NCBI GenBank assembly: GCA_010356995.1
Contig: ML996689.1
Span: forward strand, 2,836-66,835
Direction of reading: 5' to 3'
From: Trichodelitschia bisporula
Taxonomy: Eukaryota > Ascomycota > Dothideomycetes > Phaeotrichales > Phaeotrichaceae
DNA length: 64,000 bases
Part shown: positions 42,857-52,203 of the stretch, in pieces
Position numbering within the stretch: position 1 is the stretch's first letter
How the letters are laid out: each line of letters begins with the position of its first letter
The notes under the pieces: generated by a model
The model's input: only the letters and a program-made list of their open reading frames with translations
What the model was told of the DNA's origin: nothing
Database searches by the model: none
Position numbers and translations under genes: made by a program

Positions 42857-43281
42857 ATGGACCTCCCAGTGTACTCCCTCCAGGGCCCTTACCCTGGCTG
42901 GGCAAGGAAACACCTCGCTGAGATGAAGAACGACTGCAGCGTACTCGTCGAGTGGCTGACACTCACTTGTCCGCGGGTGTTCGGGCTGGACTTCGGGCGC
43001 GGTGGGTATTCCACTGAAGTCGAGCTCGACACCACTGACGTCAGCAGATCTGAGAGAATCTCGGACGCAGGAACCCCCGAGCGTAAAGTGTTATTCCAGC
43101 CCTGGGGCCCTACTAAGTGATGTTACCGTAGTGGCTTGACTCGCCGATCCCGGAGGACGTCATGGACGTCTATACCGAGATTGCGGATATTTACATCTGG
43201 AAAAATTACTTAGAGTCCAAGTTCCAGGCCGTCAGCCTCTTCTTGGAGGAGATGCCGGAGGTGATAACTGTGTATGCGTAA
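42857..43281 (+). pseudogene. Duplicated unrecognised gene, copy 2 (one base out of frame)
   Basis: Exon 1 is 42857-43082 (226 nt against 225 in copy 1); the intron is 43083-43131 (GTAAAG, branch TACTAAG, acceptor GTAG); exon 2 is 43132-43281 (50 codons, WLDSPIPEDVMDVYTEIADI to a TAA). The extra base lies between VEL and the shared GCAGAT, so exon 1 as read does not join exon 2 in frame. Exon 2 is intact and clearly coding-like. Function unknown. The two copies carry single-base differences at different places, so each keeps intact what the other has lost. Confidence 0.45.
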
Positions 43282-43333
43282 ATAGCTCGGGCGAGGCAGA
43301 TAGGGGACGAGCAGACTTGAGTGCGGACCGCAA

Positions 43334-43798
43334 TCGGGTCGACTGCAGCTAACAGCGGGTGTCGGCCGGGATGTGAGGGGACATTGTTGGTGGCCAACAT
43401 GAGCATAGGAGTACAGCGTACATGAATTACAGTACATCTGAGATTTCATCGTCAGCATCTTCACTGTCGCAAGTCACAAACTCACAAAACCGCAGAGCGT
43501 CAGTCTTTGTTTGCAGAAAGTGTGGTTGCGCTCAAAAATGCCCAGCTGGCATCTTCTCACGCCTCGGCGTCATCCTTGCCCACCCCCGTCTAACAGCACC
43601 ACCGCCGAGCCGCCTCCCATGCTCACCACCAACGACATCCCCCCCCTTCGCATCACCATCATCACAAAACGACCCATCGCCAACAACCCACACGCCTCAA
43701 TTCCCCTCATCACCCTCCGACTATGCTCTGACGTATCCGCGCCCACAAGCTTCCCTACATGCACCCCCTTCCGCGCCCTCCCTCGGGCCTCACACGCC
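43334..43798. other. Intergenic region before the LysM gene
   Basis: The open frame of the LysM gene extends upstream to 43511, but the translation there is low-complexity and lies in CT-rich leader-like DNA. Nothing else is seen. Confidence 0.4.
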
Positions 43799-45340
43799 AT
43801 GAACCCCCACCCTAGCCGTCCCACCTCCCGCACCTCCTCCACCGCCGCGCCGCCCTCCTCCCTCCGCCCCCGCACCCGCCGCCTCATCTCCATCGACGAC
43901 GAAGCACACCGTACCGCTCCTGCGCAACCCACCCGTGTCGCCAGTCCCCGCGGCTCTCCCGCGCCTGCGCCCTCGCGCTCACAACAACAACCATGGCCCT
44001 GGCGCACCGCAAGCTCCGAGACCCTCAAACCCCTCTCCTCCCTCCTCCCCTCCTGGTCCTCCCTCACAACCCTCGCCTCCAATGCCTTCCGCGACGATCC
44101 ACCGCGGCGCCGCCCGCGCTCCCCGCCTTCAACATGGGGCCCTGTCGCAGAATCACATATCGGTACGGGATCACGGGAGTCACGACAAGCGGCGGTACGA
44201 GCCGCGAAGCGCAAAGATCTACTCTCCGCCAACGGACCCGACGGCCTAGACGAGATGGGACGCTTCAAACGGCGCAATTCCGACGACGAAGACAGCTCCG
44301 CGCCGCCGCCCGAAGACCGGCCTGCGCTCGTGTACTTGCATCATGTGCAGCCGGGAGACACGCTCGCCGGTCTGACGATCCGGTATAACTGCACGCCGGC
44401 TGTGCTGCGCAAGGCGAACCGCCTGTGGCCCAGCGATCCGATTCAGAGTCGGAAGGTCGTTGTGCTGCCTGTTGAGGCGTGTGGGGTTAAGGGACGACCT
44501 GTGCCGGGGCCGGGGGCCGAGGAGGACCTACTGCCCGACGTGCAGGAAGAAAGTGAAGTGCCTAGCAAAGCGCCGAACGGCTGGCACGACACCGCACCAG
44601 GCACACCTGATGACGACGAAGACAAGCCCTGGACCCACGACTCCTGGGTGCTCTTCCCCAACGCCAACTCCCCCACCGAAATCGTCCGCCTCCCCTCCCG
44701 CACGCTCGGCTTCTTCCCCCGCGCCCGCCGAAGAAGCAATCAACCCTCCGCCGACGGCACACCGGGCGCTTCGCTCGACCTACCCCGGCCAGGCATGCGC
44801 ACGCGCTCCTCGTCCACCGCGACTACGAGCGCCGCTGCCTTCCCCCCGCGGAGCCTGCTGCATGGGCCAGGGGGCGTGGGAACGCTGGATAGGAATGTAT
44901 GCGCGCCCGGGCCGGCGCCGGATGGGTTGAATAGGATCCTGGGGCCGCATTTGCCGAGTATGGCGCCGCCGCCGGGGGTTTCGGCGTACACTATGTGGGA
45001 GACTGGGGAGGGGTCTGGGGGGGAGGTGGGGCCGGTGCAGGATGGGGTAGGGTTGGATATTGATTTGAATGAGTTGGGGGGGAAGGTGGAGACTTGGGTT
45101 AGGAGGGTGGCAAGGAGTGCGGGCCGCGCACTAGAGGCGGGGCAGGCGAGGAATGGGAATGTGAATGGAGTTGCGGGGATGGGGGGGTTGAATGGGGATT
45201 TGATTGAGCTTGTGGATGCGTTTGAGATTGGGGATGATGAGCGGGAGAGGGATGGTGAGGATGAGGGGGGTGGAGAGGGGAGCAGTGCGGTTGATTTACG
45301 CAGGGAGGGGGTTAGGGGGCGGAGGAGACATGAGGATTAG
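43799..45340 (+). CDS. Intracellular LysM-domain protein
   Basis: Single exon, 513 residues from MNPHPSRPTSRTSS. There is no signal peptide, so it is not a secreted chitin-masking LysM effector. One LysM domain at about 177-225 reads VYLHHVQPGDTLAGLTIRY, then CTPAVLRKANRLW and the closing VVVLPVE, as in eukaryotic LYSMD-type proteins. The N-terminal third is Ser/Pro/Arg-rich, a basic DSWVLFPNANSPTEIVRLPSRTLGFFPRAR segment follows the domain, and the C-terminus is Gly/Glu/Asp-rich. Third codon positions shift from C-rich to G-rich along the gene. LYSMD proteins are poorly characterised, so no activity is claimed. The start is chosen because upstream sequence is low-complexity leader. Confidence 0.8.
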   Translation: MNPHPSRPTSRTSSTAAPPSSLRPRTRRLISIDDEAHRTAPAQPTRVASPRGSPAPAPSRSQQQPWPWRTASSETLKPLSSLLPSWSSLTTLASNAFRDDPPRRRPRSPPSTWGPVAESHIGTGSRESRQAAVRAAKRKDLLSANGPDGLDEMGRFKRRNSDDEDSSAPPPEDRPALVYLHHVQPGDTLAGLTIRYNCTPAVLRKANRLWPSDPIQSRKVVVLPVEACGVKGRPVPGPGAEEDLLPDVQEESEVPSKAPNGWHDTAPGTPDDDEDKPWTHDSWVLFPNANSPTEIVRLPSRTLGFFPRARRRSNQPSADGTPGASLDLPRPGMRTRSSSTATTSAAAFPPRSLLHGPGGVGTLDRNVCAPGPAPDGLNRILGPHLPSMAPPPGVSAYTMWETGEGSGGEVGPVQDGVGLDIDLNELGGKVETWVRRVARSAGRALEAGQARNGNVNGVAGMGGLNGDLIELVDAFEIGDDERERDGEDEGGGEGSSAVDLRREGVRGRRRHED

Positions 45341-45993
45341 CATGGCGGGCGGGCGTTGGTGTTGGGTATAGGTGCTTTTGGCGGTTGTGTTGAGATCAGA
45401 TTTCGTTAGGAGGGTTCTGTTATATCATCTGAATCATGGCATAACGGCGAAGCTATCTAGTGATATCGAGACGGAGGTGCCATGCTGGACTTCAATAGCC
45501 TAGATGACAGTTCCACTACGAGAGCACGGACACTCGGAGCACAGTATCGCTCATTTCTTCGGGTATGCCGCAAAGTACCGCAATCAGATCCCGGCCACGG
45601 TCCCAAACGGCTCGCAATTGCTGTCCCGGTACCATCCAAGCTGCTGTCTACCCTACCTATCATGCTTCCGGTACCCGGTCGCGTCTTCGAGTGACAAACG
45701 CGGCGTCCAGTCTCCTCCCGGTGCTTTCCATCCACGCACTCTGTATTCCGAACCGCCTCGGGATCCCGGAGGTGCCGGAGCGGGCACAACAGGTTGGGTA
45801 CTTCGTACGATGTCAAAAGAAAGGGTTTCACGCTGCGAGTCCAACCAGAAGTTTAACAGCAGCACCGAGCACTTGATCTCTGCCAGTGAGGCCAAGGCGA
45901 GGCTGAATGAAAGTTTGCGGATGAAAGGATCAGACACGCCGCTTGTCCGGCCTTCCCACACCACACCAAAAAATGATTACAGCACCTGCATGT
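45341..45993. other. Intergenic region
   Basis: Between the LysM gene and tRNA-Leu. Open frames on both strands are unremarkable. No gene seen. Confidence 0.45.
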
Positions 45994-46092
45994 TGACAAG
46001 GACGAGATTCGAACTCGTGCTCATTTCTGAATCAGGATGCTGTGCTAAGGTAGACCTTAACCTGACGCCTTAACCAACTCGGCCACCTTGCC
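45994..46092 (-). tRNA. tRNA-Leu(AAG) with intron
   Basis: On the minus strand the acceptor GGCAAGG (46092-46086) pairs with CCTTGTC (46001-45995; one G-T), with A as discriminator at 45994. The D arm reads GGCCGAGTTGGTTAAGGC, with the type II Leu/Ser pattern. Anticodon stem TCAGG/CCTGA encloses TTAAGG, an intron of about 17 nt after position 37, and T, giving anticodon AAG (Leu, CUU). A long variable arm follows, then the T arm ACGAG-TTCGAAT-CTCGT, which doubles as the B box. Confidence 0.88.
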
Positions 46093-48861
46093 TGGTGCGC
46101 TGTTAGAGGGAGATGAGGGATTGCGGAACAGATTCGGCAGCTCAAGGCAGCCTTCTCAGAACTTTAACACTCCAGTTGACGCGGGAAATGCAGAAAGTCA
46201 ATTCGGTCAAGGCCCACGGCCCACGGCCGCAATGGAATCAAACCGGACGTCGAAGCGACTCAATTCGGCACCGCCCACACGCAAAGTCTTCTATGCGGTG
46301 TACTTACGTCCAAGGGCACCATCTGCGAAGTCCATGAGACCGACTAGTGCGCCTTCGTACCTCGCCAGAGGACAGAGCACGGAAGGATGGGGTGTCTGTG
46401 ACTGCGGCAGCGCTTTCGGGAGGGATACTGCTCTCTGCACTCTGGAATCGAAGGCTGTTCTAGCTATACGGGAGAAGGTCTGTCGCCACGGAGCTTCCTT
46501 GCGCCTCTTGCGGCCGGCCTCCTTGGGACAATCTTCGTGGCATCAGCTGCTTTCACGTCATGCGTCTTGGATGAAGTGTCACAACTCGGACACATTCAAA
46601 CCTGGAAGGATACTTCGGGACTGAAAACATTACAAGCCATGTAGTAGAACTCCAGATGCTCGAAAAGTCCCAGGATGTTCCACGGAATATGGAAGCCTAA
46701 CGTGATCGCTCGTCTTCACTGTCTGGCGAGTCAATCGGTCGATTCGGCGTGTGTCATCAGTAACGTAGATCAACAAGCACAAGAAGAATGATTATGGCAA
46801 GGCACAGAACGTAAAGAGGTTTGAAGGCTTTGATGAACACGTTGAATGATGGATGATTGTGAACTGGCTGATATAATGGGATGAAGTGTAGTTGGTCAGC
46901 TCAACATTGGATTGGTTCAAAGGCGGTTGTGGCGTCTGTCAATGGACCTCAAACCACGAACCAAAGCTACGGAGTTCCTGGATCAGCCTCAATGGAGCCT
47001 CATGGGTTGAAGTGTGCCTGACGCACAGCATCAGTGTCATGACATAGCCGGTACCCTAAGCTTCCAATACGTCCACATCGAAACCAGAAAATGAGCCGTG
47101 CCGTGGAGGCTTTGGACAAGGCTGATGTCGTAATTGATTTCAGGACGTCTGCTTGCCACATCGCCGAGTGGCGGCCGTCATTTCAACCCAGCAGGCTGAA
47201 GTCTGCAATAGGCCATGTTGCCTGACGATGATTTATCCAGTGCTCCGATAGGTCATCCAGCTCTCGAAAGCAATATGGGGATAGCCGTCCTCAAACGCCG
47301 GTCCCATCGTCGAGCCTGTCAAGCTGTCAAACTCCGGTCGCAAAGGCCGTCGGTCGTCTAATCGTGCCACACGCATGACATCTCATACAAGTACGCATCC
47401 CCACATTACTCACATCTCTACCACACACACCGCAATCTCACCATCGCCACAAGCTCCCGTGACCGCGATCTGCAAGTCATCATCAACATTCCTCTACCAC
47501 TACCCCCTCCCACTACCCCCTCCCACTACCCCCTCCCACTACCCCCTCCCACTACCCCCACCCGTACGCCTCTTCCGTCCCTACGTCCGTCCCTCTGGGC
47601 CCCCCCCCAGCCCAGGATCCCCAGCCCAAACCCCTCATCTCGCACGTCCCGCTCCCCATTTACGATAGCTGCCCAAAGGGCACCCCAGTCGCAACACGCG
47701 GGGAAGAGCTACCGTGGACGGGAAACGCCGTGCCTCGTGCGGGTGTTGTCACGTAACGCGCGGCACCAGGGTACATATTGCCGTGGCGCGCCCACCGTCG
47801 ACGGAGCGGCGCGGTGCGGCACGGACACGGCGCACGAAGCCAGCGGCAGCGGTTCTGAGTCCACGCAACGCCGGCGATGCGGGCCCGCCGTTGGCATCGC
47901 TGCGGCGGCGCGTAGGGCAGTCGTGTACGACTCAATGGAGCGTCGGGCACGAGGGCGGTTTCAACTGCCGAAGTGTGGCCCTTCATTCAGGTGCATCCCG
48001 GCGTGTGCGAGACGTGGGGGTAATATGGGTAGATTGCGGGCGGGATGTGAACCTGGATACGTGCTGCAGGCCACGTGTGGTGCGGCCAGAAGGCGTGGAC
48101 TGCGTTTGCGGGGAGGGGTGTTAGGCGCTGATTGGTGCTGGGTTCGTGAAGGATTCGTATTACTCCTGGACCGGACGAAGGGAGACGGATTGAGCTGACG
48201 TTGGAGAGGACATCGTGACAACTTGATGTACCTCACTAGAGAATGTGTCTCTGAGCATGTGCTTCAAGACAAGTGTCTCAAAAGACGTGCATCGATTCCG
48301 AGTATTTGACCAGCATCACGGATCCTCAGCCCGCAAACCTCCGCATCCCGACGCTCACCCGAAGCAGCCCACAAGCAGCATCCCCGCCGTCGAGCTTGCG
48401 CAGGCACCCGCGTGGAAGCCAGTTGCGCCACCACCGGCTTCCCCGCATTTTGCCTGACCCGCAGGCCGACCGACGACATGTGAAGGGGCCTGCAGCTGGC
48501 GGAGCAGCCAGCGGAAAGTACGGCCGAGAGAGGGTGCGCCTCCGCCAGACGGACTCTAGATGAGACCGGGGGGTCTGGCGGAGGAGTGGCTCCAGAAGCC
48601 CCGTCAAAGGAGGACAGAAACAGGCGCCGAAACGCACAGGTGCTTGGGATGAAACAGCAGGAAATGCGGTGTTGCAACTGGCCATTGCGTTTGAGAGGAC
48701 TACAGCCCAACCCTGGTCTTAAGGGCCGTTATATGCCCGCTCCATCCACGCCTCGCCTACCCCGGCCGGTCGCGCTCGTCATCCGTCCGCGTGGCCGCGA
48801 CCTCAACGGCGGAACATCCCCAGAGCCGCAACGACGTCCGTCGCTCGCGCTCACGAGACGG
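46093..48861. other. 2.8-kb gene-free region
   Basis: No supported gene. It contains a 13-bp minisatellite (47496-47566) and a C-rich tract around 47600. GC-rich open frames at 47714-48240 on both strands have Arg/Ala/Gly-biased translations without domains. Confidence 0.45.
47496..47566 (+). repeat. 13-bp minisatellite, about five copies
   Basis: Tandem copies of CCACTACCCCCTC, nearly identical, the last one altered to CACTACCCCCAC. Confidence 0.9.
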
Positions 48862-49131
48862 TCAGAGCTGGGAGGAATCATAGCCCGGCTTGTTGAAAGT
48901 AGGTGCACGGGTGTTGATGTGGTTGTTGTTCGTCACGGGCTTGGTCTCCTCGCTGTGAGTGACGATACGCTTGTACGGCTTGGTAGTGATGGTGACAGAG
49001 GAGGCTGTGTGCTCGGGCTCGTGGCTTTCGACCAGCTTGACTTCGTTGGTGGTCGGGTCCAAGGTGCGCTTGTAGAACTGGGCGGTATCGGCGCTGAAGT
49101 TGCTCTCGACTTGGATGCGTTTGTCGGGCAT
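48862..49131 (-). CDS. Small 89-residue protein with strong codon bias, unknown
   Basis: Single exon from ATG at 49131 (MPDKRIQVESNFSADTAQFY). Codons are strongly biased to C- and G-ending forms (AAG, AAC, ATC, GTC, ACC, CGC), as in highly expressed fungal genes, which argues that this short frame is real. The protein is hydrophilic, with no signal peptide, membrane segment or cysteine; the middle part is a series of Glu/Val/Thr-rich strands (SSVTITTKPYKRIVTHSEE) and the tail is Asn/Pro-rich. I do not recognise a family. It is divergent from the Nudix gene, sharing a 450-bp upstream region. Confidence 0.6.
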   Translation of the reverse strand: MPDKRIQVESNFSADTAQFYKRTLDPTTNEVKLVESHEPEHTASSVTITTKPYKRIVTHSEETKPVTNNNHINTRAPTFNKPGYDSSQL

Positions 49132-49584
49132 TTGTGGTGATGGTAATGATAGCTCACTTGATATGAGACGCCCTTGATATTGAGGCTTTGAGCTTGGATG
49201 TGAAAACTTGAAGTGTCAGAGAACCCGGGCTGATTTGAAACTTGAGCAGGATGATGAGGGAATATCAGGTGACGTAGCACGCGAAATCGACCCCCGACCC
49301 GCTCACGCCGCTCACCCGCTCTACGAGATCAGCACAGCCACATCGAGCTTGCATCAGCCACGCCAAGTCCGCGCCAAGATATCAAACGTCCTCAAAGGCA
49401 GCCGCCACGTAAAGAATGACTCCAAACTGCGCAGTCGCAATCAAGAATTCTCATCACACTACATAGTTTGGGATTCCCTGAATCCCACCCCAAAATTACC
49501 CACTTCGCACGGCTTCGACCGCGCGGCCGCATTTTTCGCACTGTTCTATCCTCCCCATTTTACCATCCCCAAAAACGTACCAAC
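49132..49584. other. Divergent promoter region
   Basis: Shared upstream DNA of the small 89-residue gene (minus) and the Nudix gene (plus). No distinct element recognised. Confidence 0.45.
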
Positions 49585-50481
49585 ATGGCTCCTCCAACCA
49601 CAAACGGCCCCGCGATTCCGATCCAGGGCCAGCCTATGACCCCCGGACTCACATTACTACCGAGAGCCCCACCACCCCCGCCTCAACTCGTGATGCGTCT
49701 CTCGCCACGCTTCACCTTCGACCCGTCCTTGGCGCCCCTCAACATCCATCTTGATCGGTATCTCGCCCAGAACCCGCCCCTCGGGCGGCTCGGCGTCGCA
49801 GCCGTACTCTTCTGCGGAGATCGGATGCTCTTAGTCCAGCGCAGCAGCACCGAGCGCTCGTGGAAGCTGCGCTGGGAGGTTCCTGGCGGCGGTGCCGATC
49901 CCGAAGACCAGACCATACTCGCCAGCCTTGCGCGCGAGCTCTTCGAAGAGACGGGCCTGCACCTGCGACATATCAAGCGGCGCGTCGGACAGGACCTGGT
50001 CTACCCCACGCGCACCGGCATGATGGCTAAGATCACGTTCGAAGTTGAGGTCGAGGAGTCAGGTGATGGAACGGGCGATGTGCTCAGGCGCATCTGTGAG
50101 CAGATTCAACTCGAGCCGTCGGAGCATCAGCGTTGGATGTGGGTCACGCAAGAGGAAACGCGCCTTGCCTATGCTTGGAACACGCCGCTGAGATACGTGT
50201 CCCGTGAAGCGAAGGTGGTCCTGATGGATGCATGGTATGGGCGCTCTTATGGGAACGGGGCCGGAGCCAAAGCCGGAACTGGAGCTGGGGTGGGAGTTGG
50301 AGCTGGAGCCGGAGCTGGAGCAGTAGTCGGAGTTACGACTGGAGCTGGAGCCGGAGCCGGAGTTACGGCTGGAGCTGGAGCACAGCCTGGAGCGATGACC
50401 GGAGGCAAGAAGAAGAAGAACAAGAAGAAGACGAAGAATTCGGCGCAGGCGCAGGCGCAGGCAGCATTGTCAGCGACGTAA
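49585..50481 (+). CDS. Nudix hydrolase with Gly-Ala and Lys-rich C-terminal tail
   Basis: Single exon, 298 residues from MAPPTTNGPAIP. The Nudix domain begins at about residue 66 (RLGVAAVLFCGDRMLLVQRS). The box is GADPEDQTILASLARELFEE followed by TGL; REL-x-EE-x-G-L is intact, while the first Glu of the consensus G-x5-E is Gln, a position that also varies in other fungal members. The family hydrolyses nucleoside diphosphates linked to another moiety; the substrate is not predictable. After the domain, about 45 residues of Gly-Ala-Val repeats (AGVGVGAGAGAGAVVG) come from a GGAGCT-like hexanucleotide array, followed by KKKKNKKKTKN and QAQAQAQ. This tail is unusual and may be strain-variable. 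Confidence 0.85.
   Translation: MAPPTTNGPAIPIQGQPMTPGLTLLPRAPPPPPQLVMRLSPRFTFDPSLAPLNIHLDRYLAQNPPLGRLGVAAVLFCGDRMLLVQRSSTERSWKLRWEVPGGGADPEDQTILASLARELFEETGLHLRHIKRRVGQDLVYPTRTGMMAKITFEVEVEESGDGTGDVLRRICEQIQLEPSEHQRWMWVTQEETRLAYAWNTPLRYVSREAKVVLMDAWYGRSYGNGAGAKAGTGAGVGVGAGAGAGAVVGVTTGAGAGAGVTAGAGAQPGAMTGGKKKKNKKKTKNSAQAQAQAALSAT
50257..50390 (+). repeat. Hexanucleotide GGAGC(T/C)-type array in coding sequence
   Basis: Imperfect copies of GGAGCT / GGAGCC with interruptions encode the Gly-Ala-rich tail of the Nudix protein. No frame break is seen, consistent with 6-bp slippage. Confidence 0.8.
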
Positions 50482-52203
50482 ACGTGCACAGTTCGCCGCT
50501 TGGCGGCTTGGAGTGTAGCAGGACAAGAGGCAGAGGTCCGGTGTAGAAAGCATTAGATGAGTATACAGTACGGACTTTCACAACAGAAGGTTGGCAAGCG
50601 TCGTCACGGCGTGTGGCGGATGCGTCACACGTCACATAGAGTGGGGCATCCAAAAGGGGAAGGCTTCGAGACGCGGTAGAAGGTCTGGTGGCAGAGGAAA
50701 ATGAAACCAGCGGCGTTTTACGAACTGCGACGCGCGACCGTGAGGTTCAGGACACGAAGTGGTGTACGCGTTCGGGGTAACGTGTTTCGTCTAATAGCGG
50801 AATCTAAGTCTATTTTACTTTTACGAGCAGATTACACTCTCTCTTTCTCTCTCTCTTTCTCGCCTGGCGAGACCTAACAAGGCGATACGCAATCATCGAG
50901 ATGCAATCATCGATTGTCCAAACAGACCATACCCCACATGCTCCCTTGCCAAGCTTTTCGCACCGAGGTAGGCTGCAACAGCCCCGCCTTTGACCCGCAC
51001 CTTTGTTTTTCGCCCGTTTGGCTTTTCGAGAGAGTCTGGGCTGCAGTGCCAAAGCGCGGCGGAGAGTGTGGCCATCAAATATAGGCAGGGAGGGGTGAAG
51101 AGAACGCAAAATCACAGACCACCAAGGGCAATTAGACTACCACGCGCTTGCCCTTCATTTCGGGGGGTTGTTCCTGGAAAGGGTGATGGGATGGTTGGAG
51201 ATGGAGGGCGCGAGCTATGCATCTAGTGGAGCACTCCGACATACGGATGTCCTTGACGGAGGACGGAAGAAGGGGAGAAGGGACGAGCGTAGAGGGCAGA
51301 AGCGGGCTCGTCATAAAGTATAGTTTGATAGGAGGTCGTACATCGAATCGACATACTCATTCATAGGCCATCGGATAACCCGTGTTGTTTATCCCTTGAA
51401 AACTCCTTTCTTTGGGGGGTCCATCTGTGCATCTCCGCCTAGAACAAGGACAGAGATACACGATGCCGGTGGTGGAAGTAGAGTGGTAAAGACTGAAGAG
51501 GCGTTCGTTGCCCCCCGCCTCCCCTCCATCTCGCTCACTCTTCTCTCTGTCTCAATCTCACCCCTTCCTCTCATCACTCATCTCTCACTCATTCTCATCT
51601 CACATCCCTCTCTCACCCTCACCTCATCATACAGCATCGCCCCCTCCAGCCCCCATCACCATCCTTCTCTCTCATCCCCCAGCAGGCGCATCTACCCCCC
51701 TCCCTCTACCCACCATCCACAGCCCATTCATACACCCCTCCCACCCCTCCATCACCTCCATCCCTCATCCCCGCCCCTCCGCACGTACCTTCTGATCATC
51801 TCTGATCATTAGCGCTCACTGCAAAAGCCCACTCATTAGCTGTCGAACCTTGACGAGACCAAGATCAGAAGAACGGTCCGCAGCCCGCATCCCGCGTAAA
51901 CCTGCATATCCCGCATTGCAATCCCCTACTCCATAGGCCCCGTACCTACAGGCTACATACCGCAGCAACAGAAAAAAAGCCCACAGGCTCGTTGTCGGCG
52001 CTGCATCGCTTCCGATCTGGGGTAATGCAATAATCCGACTCGTCCCCCAGCCGTCCCGTCGTTCCCCACCTCCGCAAACCCCTCCTCTTACCTCTTCTCC
52101 ACCCCCATCTTCCCAACACTCCAACAACCCATCCCACATATCGCACGCTGTGCAGGCCTCGCTCCCCCTTCCACCCCAAAGTAAAGGCCGAAACCCCCAA
52201 ACC
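50482..52203. other. 1.7-kb region with CT-rich leader
   Basis: No gene supported. A CT-microsatellite-like stretch lies at 50826-50862 and a strongly C/T-rich segment at 51510-51790, probably part of the promoter and leader of the FarA-like gene. Confidence 0.45.

Larger units (their letters stand above)
42002..43333 (+). repeat. Tandem duplication, two units of about 0.66 kb
   Basis: Unit 1 (about 42002-42664) and unit 2 (about 42665-43333) share an upstream block (GTTTGC-CATGGCT, then CTCCTCGGCGACT, ACCGCAACAACCT, CTACATCTCCAG), the start context CAGACGCCATGGAC, an intron at the same place, and the ending GAGCAGA-TTGAGTGCGGAC. Start codons are 658 bp apart. Non-coding parts are at least as similar as the coding parts. 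Confidence 0.75.

Noticed and set aside
46088-46624. 178-codon plus-strand frame beginning in the tRNA
   Set aside because: Starts inside the tRNA gene's acceptor region and has no protein features.
47714-48240. Overlapping GC-rich frames on both strands
   Set aside because: Arg/Ala/Gly-biased translations without motifs; typical of non-coding GC-rich DNA.
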